A stretch of DNA of 64,000 nucleotides from the NCBI GenBank assembly GCA_019915015.1, contig JAHBBC010000001.1:2170001-2234000 (forward strand), given 5' to 3'. The position numbers and the translations under genes were made by a program. Of the stretch, positions 42,186 through 53,599 are shown in pieces. This DNA is from Auriscalpium vulgare (taxonomy: Eukaryota; Basidiomycota; Agaricomycetes; Russulales; Auriscalpiaceae). The stretch's first letter is position 1, and each line of letters opens with the position of its first letter. Under the pieces are notes generated by a model. It was not told the DNA's origin. It searched no databases and was given only the letters and a program-made list of their open reading frames with translations.

Positions 42186-44073
42186 CAAATTCAACTCACC
42201 TGCGGTGCTCTTCAATCGCAGCCCCACGTCATATCGGGTTCTGCGGGTGAGTTGACCGGGGTACGGGTTGGGCGGATGAAGAAACGAAAGGCGTACGCAG
42301 AGAGGTTATATGGTGCGCGTTTTCTCCTTGATAGGACACCCTGCCGGCAGTCCTTGAACGGCTCGGGCTCAGTGCGCAGTTCCAGAGACATGGTCACTTC
42401 CAGAGATCGTCGGCAACATATCTATCGACGGCGGCTTCATGTCGACTCGTTCCTGAAGTTCTTAGAGTCTGATGTGCTTCAAATTGTCACTCTGCCGATG
42501 AACGTCTTGGCCCCAACCACGCCTTCTTGTTCACTGAAACCGCTCTTGCATCCGCTTGTCAGACCGCCTCCTCTGCGCTGTGAGGAGCTTTTCTTTACCT
42601 TGACTCGTAACTGTTTGACAACATGTACGAGGCCTTGTGCTGCACCGTATCCTTGGACCCCTGGTTGAAGCAAGAGTTGCATGACATGCGTGCGTAGTCG
42701 CCTCAGGACTGACACGATGCACGCTTGTCTAAGGCCGGCATGCTTCGCATCTCAGTTCATCATGCGGCGGCCGGGATCTCATAGTCTCGAATTTCTGACG
42801 GGCTTTCTCCGGACCCGCTGGGCTTGACTTTGGACGCGAGCCTGAAGCTAGGCTGCCTTTTCTGCCGCATCTCAGCCGCCGCTCTGGACCCCCCATAATT
42901 GCGACATCCGAAGAACCGTCGATCCGCCGAATTTCAGACGAATGTTCAACCGCAGCCTCAAGTCAGCCGCTGTTGGTCGGCTGAACCCACGGGGCGTTGC
43001 TCACATTCCGGCCGACGCGCTTAGAACGCCAGGTGCCCGTCATCTGCTGCCTTGGACAAACTGGTGGCCGCAGCATGACGATGAGCGCGCGAGCTCCTGG
43101 CTGAGTTTAAATACAGGTGAACGGAGAGCTCGTGGCAGGACGACGGTGCAGTGGTGGCGCTCGCATGATCATGGCTTACTCTGACCGGTATGTCGGGCTT
43201 ACATCTTGAAGATGTGTATGCTAGCGGTCAGGGGCAACTCAAGAGACATAGTTGGTGTTCTGGTGATTTTGGCATTGGCCAGTGGCGGTCTGGCCACGAC
43301 ATCCCATGTAGAGTTTGAGCGGCATTGACTTTCACTGTCGCTTAATACCTCCTTATGACAGTGCACTGGGAGTTTGTGCGGCGACGTCCTTCGAGTTTCA
43401 AGGCAGTGCCCACCTGGTGTAAGGGGTGTGGATATGATGCGCCTGCGCCTGCGATGGTTCACTGGTACTAGTACTGGTGAGCGCGTGAGCGCTCTGCGGC
43501 AAACAATTGATCATGTTCAATCGACCCTCGAACAGCAGGATACACGGAAAAACGCTTTCAGCCCAACTACTCTATTCTGACAGCTTCAAAATTGCCGACG
43601 CTCACGCGCAGCACCGCGGGAAATTTCACGGGTAATCATAATCAAAGTGATTACCTTTTGCAACAGAAGGTCGAGGTCGCTGCGGAGACTGCCACTTTTC
43701 TCGGTCTTTCTCCAACTTGTCGCCGGGTCACCCGGTCGACACGTAGGTGGTCTTGGCAACCATAATGTGTAACGGGCCGGAGTCTGCCCTTCATGTTTTT
43801 CCGGGTGCGTATAAGAATTGATGGTCATGTACCCCTTCGTCACTCATGTTGTGAGCTGGCAGTATCGCGCAATTTCATTCCTTGAACTCATTATGTATCT
43901 GACACAGTGATTTGTCCGCAGACAACCCTGGCGCAGCATGAAAATTCGGCTCGTTGAGACTTCTTCGGTCACGAGCAGAAGCCCACGCACCATCCTAGTT
44001 ACTCCGGCACAGTCTGAGGGGACACCAGAGCTGGGGACTAGTCGATAATTCGCCGCACCCTGCAAGCCGAGGG
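42186..44073. other. 1.9-kb intergenic region upstream of the mannanase
   Basis: No convincing gene; the longest frames start with non-ATG codons and have no family resemblance. The gap is long for this window and ends in the promoter of the secreted mannanase. It may hold its carbon-source control sites, though I did not map any. Confidence 0.35.
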
Positions 44074-44088
44074 ATATATATATATATA
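44074..44088 (+). promoter_or_regulatory. TA-repeat TATA element of the mannanase gene
   Basis: A run of alternating AT (atatatatatatata) ends about 42 bp before the ATG at 44131, the usual place for a core promoter element here. Confidence 0.5.
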
Positions 44089-44130
44089 GCTTGTCTCTGG
44101 TTACGGTGGATATTGATCGCTTTCCCCAGA

Positions 44131-46102
44131 ATGAAGCTCGTCGGTGCCGTCTTCGCGGCGATCTCCCTCGCTACATTTACCAACGCCGTTGCCGTCTGGC
44201 AACAGTGCGGAGGACTTCAGTACACTGGTTCAACGAGTGCGTGCATGATTCTGGGTGTCCTTTCAAGTCGCAATGCTGATGCATATGGATCCCACACAGC
44301 ATGCGACTCAGGCTTGACTTGTGTCTATATCAATGATTACTACTATCAGTGCCAGGCTGTCTCGTCGACAGTCGGTTCCACGACCACAGCGTCCACCAGT
44401 ACCAGTACCTCCACTAGCACCGGCAGTACTTCAACTCCGACTGGCTTTGTCAAGACGTCTGGTCAAAAATTCACCCTCAATGGGTCGACGTTCACGGTTG
44501 TCGGGTAGGTCGCGGCACCGCTATCGACTGTGCCTCCGCGTACGATGACCTCTGCAGCTCCAATGCTTATTGGATTGGTCTCACGGCTCTGAGCACCGCC
44601 AACATCAATACCGCTTTCGCAAATATTGCGGCCACCGGAGCGACCGTCGTCCGTACATGGTGAGCTGTTACGAGTCTATCATAGATGCGAAATACCCATA
44701 GAATGCTAGGGGGTTCAATGAAGTCACGAGCACGAGCAGCAGTAGCTACGCCTACTACCAGAGCTGGTCTGGCAGCACGCCTACCGTCAACTACGGGTCC
44801 AATGGTCTGGCTAGCTTCGGTAAGTATTGTCTTCTCATCAAAAAGACGCTAGCAATCATTTTCCTTTGCAGACAATGTCGTCGCCGCTGCGAAAGCTAAC
44901 GGCCTCCGCCTTATCGTTGCGCTGTGAGTTCTATTAAAGCATAATGAGTGTTCCATCTGCTGAACCGCAGTGGCCAGGACGAACAACTGGTCGGACTATG
45001 GTGGCATGGATGTCTACGTAAACCAGATCCTTGGTTCTGGCCAGCCGCACGACTATTTCTACTCAAACTCCCAAGTCATCGTACGCCGGACCAATAACTA
45101 TTATCTTGCTCCTGACCAATGCTTTGTCCCAGAGTGCGTACAAAAACTACGTGAAGGCATTCGTTGGTCGTTATGTCAACGAGCCTGGTATCCTTGGATG
45201 GGAGCTCGGTGCGTGCCTCCCATGAGTCTCCGTCAACTTGCCACTAATGCCCCGTTTAAGCCAACGAGCCCAGGTGCACTGGAAGTACATCGTGAGTACC
45301 TCCCACCCATCGACGCTGTGCGCTTTCTCATATGTATTCCGACTTCCAGGGCCAAGTCTGGCTCTTGCACTACGTCGACCATCACCAGCTGGGTATCCAC
45401 CCTCTCGTCGTACATCAAGTCTATCGATTCCAACCACCTGGTGGGCCTCGGTGACGAGGGTTTTTTCAACGAGCCGAGCAGTTCGTCGTATCCGTATCAG
45501 TCAGTCAATTTTCTCCTGCAGGCGGTTTCCTTGATCGAACGATTACTGCAGAGGAAGCGAGGGCATTGATTTCGCTGCCAACCTGGCAGTCTCCTCCATC
45601 GACTTTGGTACTTTCCACGTCAGTTACCTTTGTTGCCTCAACCTACTTTGACTTATCCGCGCTCGAGTGCAGTTGTACCCCGAAGGGTGGGGCCAATCGC
45701 CCTCTGACTCCTGGGGTGCCCAGTGGATTGCCGACCACGCCACTACGCAGAAGAGCGTGAACAAGCCGACCATCCTTGAGGAGTTCGGTGTGACATCGTC
45801 CCAAACGACCACCTATACCACTTGGTGGAACGAAGTGATTAGTTCCGGCCTTACGGGCGACCTCATCTGGTAAGTGACAGGATCATCTAGTATCCTCTCC
45901 CGATATGCTTACACAGTTCGACATAGGCAAGCCGGCTCGCACTTGTCCAGCGGCGATACTCCGAATGACGGTTATGCGGTTCGTGCCACTGCGCCTGATG
46001 CGACTGGCGTGATGTTAACCTTGTTGCTTGCAGGTCTACCCGGACGGCTCTGTCTACCCGCTAGAGACTTCTCATGCCGCCGCGCTCAAAGCTCGGGGGT
46101 AA
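44131..46102 (+). CDS. CBM1-linked GH5 endo-beta-1,4-mannanase
   Basis: Secreted enzyme (EC 3.2.1.78) that cuts beta-mannan backbones of hemicellulose. Signal peptide MKLVGAVFAAISLATFTNA, then a CBM1: WQQCGGLQYTGSTTCDSGLT followed by CVYINDYYYQC. The CBM1 is intact only after removing an intron inside it (gtgcgt ... cacag). A Ser/Thr linker follows, then the GH5_7-type domain: FTLNGSTFTVVG, SNAYWIGLTALSTANINTAF, TVVRTWGFNE, AYKNYVKAFVGRYVNEPGI, LGWELANEPRC (acid/base Glu of the NEP motif, rebuilt across an intron near 45211-45261) and HLVGLGDEGFFNEP. The nucleophile is in KPTILEEFGVTS. The end is VYPDGSVYPLETSHAAALKA, then TAA at 46100. At least ten short introns. All catalytic residues are intact. 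Confidence 0.9.
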
Positions 46103-46660
46103 TTTTTGAGAAACTGTCGTCGTTCGCCGTAAAGGAATATTCCCGAATGTGTCGGCCAGATCTAACAGAATGTACATGGAAATGAAACTGTTTTATTCTG
46201 TGAAAGGAGATCTCGCCGAAGGATAGGCGCCGCGCGCTCTGCCTAACTATTTTCTACCTTACAGGTTCTGAGTCGCTGCTGTAAGTGCAAAACATGCAAA
46301 GGCACGCTGAAGCGCGAGAAGCAGCTGGGCAGACTCGGAGACAATGAGGACGAGCGTCAGTGGCCGTCCGCGAGTCGCCCGCGCCTGCCAGAACCGCAAG
46401 GTTGAAGAGGTCAAACAAGCCGGGCAGCTCAAGCAATTCAAGGACTGCGAGAGCGGGAGGATTATTGCAAGCGAGTGTGACGGTGTCTGACAAAGGATGT
46501 CTGAGCGAACTCGAAGTGAGTAAGGGCCCGGGCGACTCAATAGTACGGGAACGGCCGGCAGTGTCAGTAGCTTTGTCATCCGGAACTACCTTCAAATTTG
46601 GGTACTACATCCTCAGCAATTGCAAACAACTTGAATGACTCGCGATCGGGTACTAGCAAG
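46103..46660. other. Intergenic region between mannanase and Pth
   Basis: No supported gene; a plus-strand frame (about 46360-46638) lacks an ATG and family resemblance. Confidence 0.4.
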
Positions 46661-46667
46661 TATATAA
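46661..46667 (+). promoter_or_regulatory. TATA box (TATATAA) of the pth gene
   Basis: 64 bp upstream of the ATG at 46731. Confidence 0.6.
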
Positions 46668-46730
46668 CGCTAAGAACGTGGCCCTTGTATTTCTTCCCCT
46701 AGTCCCTTGTTCAGCCGCAGCAACAGCAGA

Positions 46731-47382
46731 ATGACAGCTCAATTCCTCGTCGCAGGCTTGGGCAATCTCCCAATGCCTCTTACACGGCACAGGTAGCGTC
46801 CGTTCTGATCGTCCTTCCGACTACACGTCCTCACAGGTCGCCCAGTGTCGGAAACCTCATCTTGGACTCCTTGTCTTCCAGACTAGGTGCACATCTCGTT
46901 ATGGACAAGTCTATGGGTGGCTACTACGCCGAGACCACCATTGACGTCGCTGGAAGCACCGTCTCAGTTGGGTTGTTCAAGCCAAGTGCGTAGCTGTCTC
47001 TCTCAGCAACCCCTTTTCTCACTCATACGCAGAAACTCTTATGAACATATCTGGTGCTCCGACGGCAGCGGCACTCCGCAAAACCGCGCATCAACCATCC
47101 TCCCTTCTCGTGATTCATGACTCTCTCGATCATCGCCCAACGGCACTCTCCCCGAAATTCGGGGGCTCTGCTGGCGGCCATAACGGGGTTCGTAGTGTTA
47201 TCTCGGCTCTCAAGACCAACGACTTCCATCGACTCCGCGTGGGCATTGGACGGCCAGAGAACGGCGTCGTGGATTACGTTCTGGGTCGCCTGCCTTCGTT
47301 TGAACGTCAATACTGGAGCCCAGACGGCCCAGGCATCGATCTAGTACTCCAGCACATAGAGAATCTCCTGCCCAAGCGATAG
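46731..47382 (+). CDS. pth1: Peptidyl-tRNA hydrolase (Pth1 family)
   Basis: Recycles tRNA by cleaving peptidyl-tRNA that drops off ribosomes, probably in mitochondria. Exon 1 (46731 on) gives MTAQFLVAGLGNLPMPLTRH. Joining it to the acceptor after tcgcccag yields TRHSVGNLILDSL, which restores the catalytic His in its usual TRHxxG context; the earlier acceptor would insert extra residues. Next: YYAETTIDVAG, SVGLFKPKTLMNISG (substrate-binding Asn), LLVIHDSLDH (catalytic Asp) and FGGSAGGHNGVRSVISAL. RLRVGIGRPENGVVDYVLGR leads to the end IENLLPKR and TAG at 47382. Two introns. Length ~185 residues, normal for bacterial-type Pth. It sits between two mannose-polymer enzymes, with no obvious functional link. 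Confidence 0.88.
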
Positions 47383-47821
47383 CCTTTTTCGCTGGGATGG
47401 AAGGTCCCTTGTATCTCTGCGTGAGTTTTTTTTGGCGTGCAACCACGTCGTGCCACGCCTCTCGCTAACTGCTGCGTCTTCTTATGATAGGGTCATGACT
47501 AGATCATGCGCGTAGCGACGGCATCCAGCCCACATGGCTCGCAAGCGTCCTTCTTTGGATTCTGTTCGTAGCACCGTGGACACCCCTTCGCTCCCGACCA
47601 AATACCCTCAAACAGCGTGCGCATCGGGGCCTTTACGATCACGAGGCGCGTTCGAAGCGCATTCGCGGCTTCGTGGGGGTCATCGACTCGCCTCGGTGCA
47701 TATGGTGTACTGCGGTATCTCGCTATCCTATCGTTGATGACATAGCCAAATAGAAATCGATTCGGTTCTTTTCGATGACTATAAGTATGGACAACTTTTG
47801 TGTTGTGGGGGACCAACAGAC

Positions 47822-50800
47822 ATGGTTCGTACTCCTGTTTTCTTGTGGCTAGCAACAGCATTTGCGTGTGTCAACTACGGGATCTACGCTCAACCCTCGC
47901 CCGATGTGCAAAAGAGAATATCTGCCGCAATCGAAGCTGCCGCGAATTCGACGAGCATTGACTACACCGCCTTCGTCAACCCATTCATTGGAACAGGTTC
48001 GTATTCATGCTCTCATGGCACATTGCATGCACCGCTGACGAGGACAACGTCCTTCCTAGACAATTTTGGGGATGTCTGGTGAGCCTTAACATCACAGGTC
48101 GTGTACATGTTTTGGTTCTCATATCAGTTAGCCCTGGCGCTTCGATTCCCTTTGGAATGGTACATGCATCCCGTTTTATGGCTTGGGTTGGCTATCTATC
48201 ACTTCATTTGTCGTTTTCTAGGTGAAGTTCACCACTGACATGACGGGATATGCCCCTGCTGGTAAGTCTGGTGACCTACGCCAATCACTCCAACCTAACG
48301 ATATATCGATTCAGGCTATGTGACGGACAACACTCAGTTTATACGGGGAATGAGCCCGCTCCACGATAGCGGTACAGGATCCTCGCTGGGTACAAACTTC
48401 CCAATGACGACGGCACGAAGTCTATCGTTAAAGTAACGCTTTAGGGACCTATGGTAACTTCGAAATCATGCCGTTGCTCTGTCCGGAGGGCTTCGAAACC
48501 TGCACCACGAAGCTCGCTGCACGCGAACGCCTGCGGAAGAATAACACCGACGGTACGCCCGGCTATTCCCAGGACAAAATTGGCTTCTGATTATTGATTC
48601 ATCCCCAGAGGCATCTCCGGGATATTTTGCACTGACGCTAGATAACAATATCAAGCTGGAGGCGACCTCAACCCGACGGGCAGGCCTTGAGCGGTTCACT
48701 TTCCCCAGTGGCTCGACGCCTTTCTTCGTCCTCGACCTTGCGAACGACCTCCCTGCGTCGTTCAAGGGCGGAAGCCTGGACATCGATCCGGACGCTGGCC
48801 GGATCACCATCGGAGGCTTTTGGGGCTCAAGGTAAGTGCTTAGTGGAGCCACGGATATTTTGCGTTGCACGGTTTCCAGAGATTAACCTTATTTCGTAGC
48901 TTCGGTCCGGGGGCTTTCCAGTATCAGGCATTCGCATGCTATGATTTGCTTGACAACGGCAAGCAGAAGCTGGATCAGTATGGCGTGTGGACTGGTGATG
49001 CGTGGGTATACCATAGTCCCCGTACCGCGGCATTCCTGACGTCCGCTCTCATCAGGTTTGGACTCGATGCCAAGGGCCTTGGTCAGACGCATCTCAACCT
49101 TTCGGTCAACCTCATTGGCGGCGTTTACGAGTCTGGCGCACTTTTCTCATTCTCCGGAAAGCCTTCGCAAGTGAACATCAGGGTGGGAGTATCCTTCCGA
49201 TCGACGGCGCAGGCGTGTGCAAACGCGGAGGCCGAAGTCGGCACCGCGTCTTTTGAGGATATTCAGAAGCAGAGCGTGGCGCTTTGGAATGAAAGGTTGA
49301 GTAAGGTTGAGATTGACGTGGCGAATACACCGCCAAACGTCACGGAAATGCTCTACTCTTCTCTTTATCGCGCGTCATTAACGCCAGTAAGTTACGTTTC
49401 TCGTAAACGAAAGCTGCGGTACTCTGAACCTGATTTTCTAGAATAACGCGACCGATGAAACTCAAGGCCTATTTGCAAATACAACGTCATTCTACTTCGA
49501 TTCCTTGTACTGCAGGTATGAGCGGTGCGGCTACTACTCCGATTATTGGCTAATGTTTCTCGCAGTTGGGATACTGTGCGTGTCTTCATAGTCGTCCGAC
49601 GCCCTTCTCCGGGCGTTTGTGCTGAACCGCTGCACAGTTCCGCACCTTCTATCCGCTCATGACGCTCCACTCTCCGGACACATACGCTCAGATTGTAGAC
49701 AGCTACATCGATGCTTATCGGAAGAGAGGTTGGATGCCCGAATGCCGCGCGAACAACCTCCCCGGCTGGACTCAAGGAGGTAAAGCTTCGTCTCTTTTCT
49801 TCAGTTGTTTAGTTGTTGATCCTCCGCGCGCCAGGTTCCAGCGCAGACGTCATTGTAGGACACTTCGCTGTGAACTATCATAACGAGGCTGCGGCGCTCG
49901 GCATCAACCTCGATGAATTATATGCTGCTCAAATCGCAGACGCAGAAGTGAACCCGCCAGAATGGAACATCGAAGGCCGACAGGTCAACGTTTACAAGTG
50001 CGTGCATCCTGGTGCTTGATAAAAAGGCTCTGATGTTGTATGGCAGAGAGTTTGGCTATGTGCCTTTTGCCGTGTTAGACACCTCCAGTACAGGACGCCA
50101 AACGCGCGAAGGTAGCAGAACGCTTGAGGTATACCTACTCGCCGCCGCATAGTAGTCTCGAATGGCTGACTATGACATTGTCAGTATGTATTTGAAGACT
50201 TTGCCATTCGTCAAGTCGCCCAGCTGTTGAACAAGACCGATGACGAAGCGAAGTACACCAATAGGTCAACGGTACGTCTTGTGCCTATATTTTTACCCAT
50301 CACGAGGCGATCGTGCTTCCGCTGTAGTGGTACGAAAATGTCTGGAATCCTAGTGTGACGAGCGATGGCTTCCATGGTCGGTACAAGTTGTCCATCATAC
50401 ATCTCGCTTCTGGCTCAGCGAAATTTCTTGCAGGTTTCATGCAAAAGCGCTTCAGCAACGGGACTTTCGCATTCACTAGCCCCGTCGATTGCTCGCCGAA
50501 TGACAAGAACGACTCGCGTGCCTGCTCCCTGCAAAGTAATAATATTGTCGGCTTCTACGAGTCTTCAAGCTGGGAGTACAGTTGGTAACAAGAAGCTCAT
50601 TTCATCTTTTACTATATGTGTTAGCTCACTTGTCCCTAGGTTCGTGCCGCATGACACGGCGAACCTCATCACTATGATGGGCGGCAATGTGAGTGCTCCT
50701 GTGGTTCTCATTAAATACCCTTGCTCACACGCCAGACAGAGCACGTTCGTCAAGCGCCTCGACCACTTCTTCGACGTATGTTATCCTCTCCAGTCCAAGC

Positions 50801-51536
50801 GATGTATATTGAAACATTTCATCTTGCAATTTATAAGGCTGGATACTACCTGGCGGGAAATGAGCCGTCTTTCCAGGTATGTAACCGGATTTCTTGCACT
50901 ACCCATCTTATCAGCTCATATTGCTGCCAGACGCCGATTGGATACCACTATGCCAACCAACCCGCGAAGTCGGTTCAGCGTGTCCGCGACGTTGTATTCT
51001 CCAACTTTGACATCAGTGAGTTCATGACCTCGATGCTCGAAGAGATATAAGGCCTGACACATTTATCACAGCTCCTGCTGGTTTGCCCGGAAATGACGAT
51101 CAAGCAGCCATGGCCACTGTCCTTAGCTTCCACCTTCTCGGCCTGTACCCTGGTAGGCACACATGTCCAACCTTTCCAGTTCTTCGCTCATCTTTTGCCA
51201 GTGCCCGGCACGACTGAACTCCTCGTCTTATCCCCCTTCACGCCAAAGTACACCATACATAACGACTACCTCAACACCAGCACCACTGTCACAGTCGTCG
51301 GCTTCGACCCAAAGTCCGTCAATGGCACTATCCCGAATGGCGCAGCTGCATACGTCAAAAGCGTCTCCGTCAACAACCAAACTCTCGCGTCGCGCTGCCA
51401 CTTCGATTTTTACGACACGTTCCGTATCGGCGCGGACGTAGTGATTGAAGTGACCTCAAACATGACGGATGTCAACGACTGCGGAGCGTCGGTTCCACAG
51501 TCGCTGTCTACAGGCGGATTCGCATCAGCGAGATAA
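47822..51536 (+). CDS. GH92 family alpha-mannosidase
   Basis: GH92 enzymes are calcium-dependent exo-alpha-mannosidases acting on N-glycans and mannans. The ATG at 47822 opens a signal peptide (MVRTPVFLWLATAFACVNYG). Conserved start: VNPFIGTDNFGDVCPGASIP then FGMVKFTTDMTGYAP. This is reached only with a 19-base exon at 48060-48078 between introns 47997-48059 and 48079-48131. Further landmarks: FIRGMSPLHDSGTG, YGNFEIMPL, RYGVWTG-like region DQYGVWTGDAWVYHS, LYCSWDTFRTFYPLMTLHSP, KRGWMPECRANNLPGWTQGG, SSADVIVGHFAVNYHNEAA, GFHGFMQKRFSNGTFA, WEYSWFVPHD, GNEPSFQTPIGYHYANQP and GLPGNDDQAAMA (the acidic pair expected in the active site). The last exon ends GGFASAR with stop at 51536. More than a dozen short introns; ~800 aa with many N-glycosylation sites. 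Confidence 0.9.
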
Positions 51537-51724
51537 ATTGATTCAATTTGAAGTGGGTAGCAGGGATATATATCGATAGCAGCAGAAGAAAGAATATCTA
51601 TGTGTACATACACGTCGAGACAACACTGTTGATTACAGGTATACTCGCATAAACATCAGTAAGTCAGATCGTTAGATAACGCCAGAACAAGCAAATACCG
51701 CCAATAGCAAGAGGGAGACGTTCG

Positions 51725-53284
51725 TTATGAGACAGGCAATTTCACGATTAACACGCCGGGGTTCGTAGAGTCGACCTCTGTATTGATCCTATGCCTAAGG
51801 ACCATCCATCAGTCACACAACATTGGGCAGTGGGTGTCACGCACTCTTCCATCTTCCCGATGAGAGCAAGCTTCAAAACGGGTATTTTTCCTGCAGAGTG
51901 GTTGCCTCGTCCGGTGATGACACGCAGTTGGGAGCCACCTTCGAGCAGTACATTGCGGATGGCAACCTCTGTCAGTCGCACGGCCTCGGGGACCTTCAAT
52001 CGGTGTACATCAATGGTATGCACTTCGTTCGCCAGGTTGTGTGCTGCATTCGCCGTCAATAATTGTTCATAAAGAGTTCAATCACGCACCTTTGAAGTAC
52101 CGCCGGGCGGCTCGCTCGTGTAAACTCATCGCACGCTCGTGTGCCTCTTCGTAGTCCACCTTAAACCGCAGAGCATCTGGATATCGTTTCTCGGCTAATG
52201 CCTTCTTCCTTTCCCTCCCGTAGCGATCCCGCTCGGTTTCTTCCGCGAAAGCCTGGTCGCGCAACAGGTCCGCGCGCAGCAGGATCGAGTTGCGATTGCC
52301 GGTCGAGATGATGCTCGACCGCGCCGTGTCGGCGCCATCGGAAGACTGGTCGGGCTGCTTGCCCTTCGAATACGGCGCGACTTCCGAGAACGGTGGAGGA
52401 GGGGTGCGCTCTCGTACCTCTTCGGGCACAGTGATCTCAGGAAGTGAGTCGACGGGTGGGACGACGGGTGGGGGCCCACTAGGCTCTGCGACCTCGGGTA
52501 CGGGCATCGCCATGGGCGGGGGCGGCACAGGGAGGGCTCCGCCTGTGAAGGGGCGGCTGTCGTCCTCGAGATCTTCAATCGTGGGCAGTTCAGCCGCCGA
52601 GGGAACAAGCTCGAAGCTGACGGACGAGCCGGACGACGACTTGGAGGAGTTGGCTGAACGCATTGCGGAGGGGAGGCTCGATGCCGCCACGGGGCGTCGC
52701 ACGGACGTTGTCGCAGACGATTCGGACGCATAGCCTGGAAATCGACCGGGAACATAACGGCGCCTGGCCGACTGGCTTGGGGTAACAGTAACAGTGGGCG
52801 CGCTTGTGGTGGTGCTTGATGTTGCCGTCTGCGAACGGGATGTGGATCGTGCGGGTATGTCGTAGAAATGGACTCGGGAGTAAGAAGTGGTTGGGAATGG
52901 GAAGGGGAATGGGAATGACGGGAGGGATAGATGGCGGAAGTAGCGTCGTGTGCGTTTGTAGAACCTGCGGAGGTTTTTGTCGTAGACAAACGCGGGTGTC
53001 ACGTCCGAGAGGACCATCCCGATGCCGGCCCACAGCAAGACGATGGTGAGCCGCGCGAGACTCTCCGTGAAGAGAAAGTCGACGAACAGCCGGAAGACGA
53101 GGGCAATGTATGGGTCGAACGACTTGGGCCACTTTTCGAGGAAGTGGTAGAGGACTGCGCCCTCCCAGAGTCCAACGAGTGAGCCGCCAAGGCGGACATT
53201 GTGGCTGCTCGCGGTGTCGACGATGAGGCGTAAGGTGAGACCTAGTCCGATGGCGAAGATGCTATCCATGCCGAAAAGGAACAT
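51725..53284 (-). CDS. Membrane-anchored DUF1771-Smr domain protein
   Basis: Start at 53284 (MFLFGMDSIFAIGLGLTLRL). Two or three hydrophobic segments occupy residues ~5-110 (SLVGLWEGAVLYHFLEKW; IALVFRLFVDFLFTESLARL; TIVLLWAGIGMVLSDVTPAF). A ~200-residue Ser/Pro-rich linker follows. The DUF1771 helix pair comes next (KRYPDALRFKVDYEEAHERA; MSLHERAARRYFK), joined across an intron to AHNLANEV. The Smr domain then reads TIDVHRLKVPEAVRLTEVAI, LLEGGSQLRVITGRGNHSAG and IPVLKLALIGKMEE. It ends HRINTEVDSTNPGVLIVKLP, VS and TAA at 51725, after a second intron. Smr domains are MutS2-type nucleases acting on RNA or DNA. The first motif is usually D-x-H-G-L; here it is DVHRL. Membrane segments on an Smr protein are unusual. 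Confidence 0.82.
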
Positions 53285-53599
53285 AAGAGCATGCTTGCAG
53301 CAGGACTGGCTGCGGGTGGCGGCGAGGAACTTCGAGGCAGTACTTAGACTGTACTCAACAATGAGGCCTTGAGGCTCCTTGAGGCCGCGGCCAAATATTT
53401 GGCTGCCTCAGTGCCTGTTCAACGCGCCGGACAATCAACACACAATTCTCTGAGCTAGAGCTTCTCTACTTGTGTAAGACACAGCTGAGCTACTCCGAGA
53501 TACAAATGCAATATAGATTTAATTATGTATACAATGCGTACAAGGCTACCGAAGAGACAGCACAACAACAGAGCACAGAGAGCACGAAGATCGTCACAT

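Noticed and set aside
47499..47861. 120-residue minus-strand frame with several Cys
   Set aside because: It overlaps the GH92 start and has no supported ATG or homology; likely chance.
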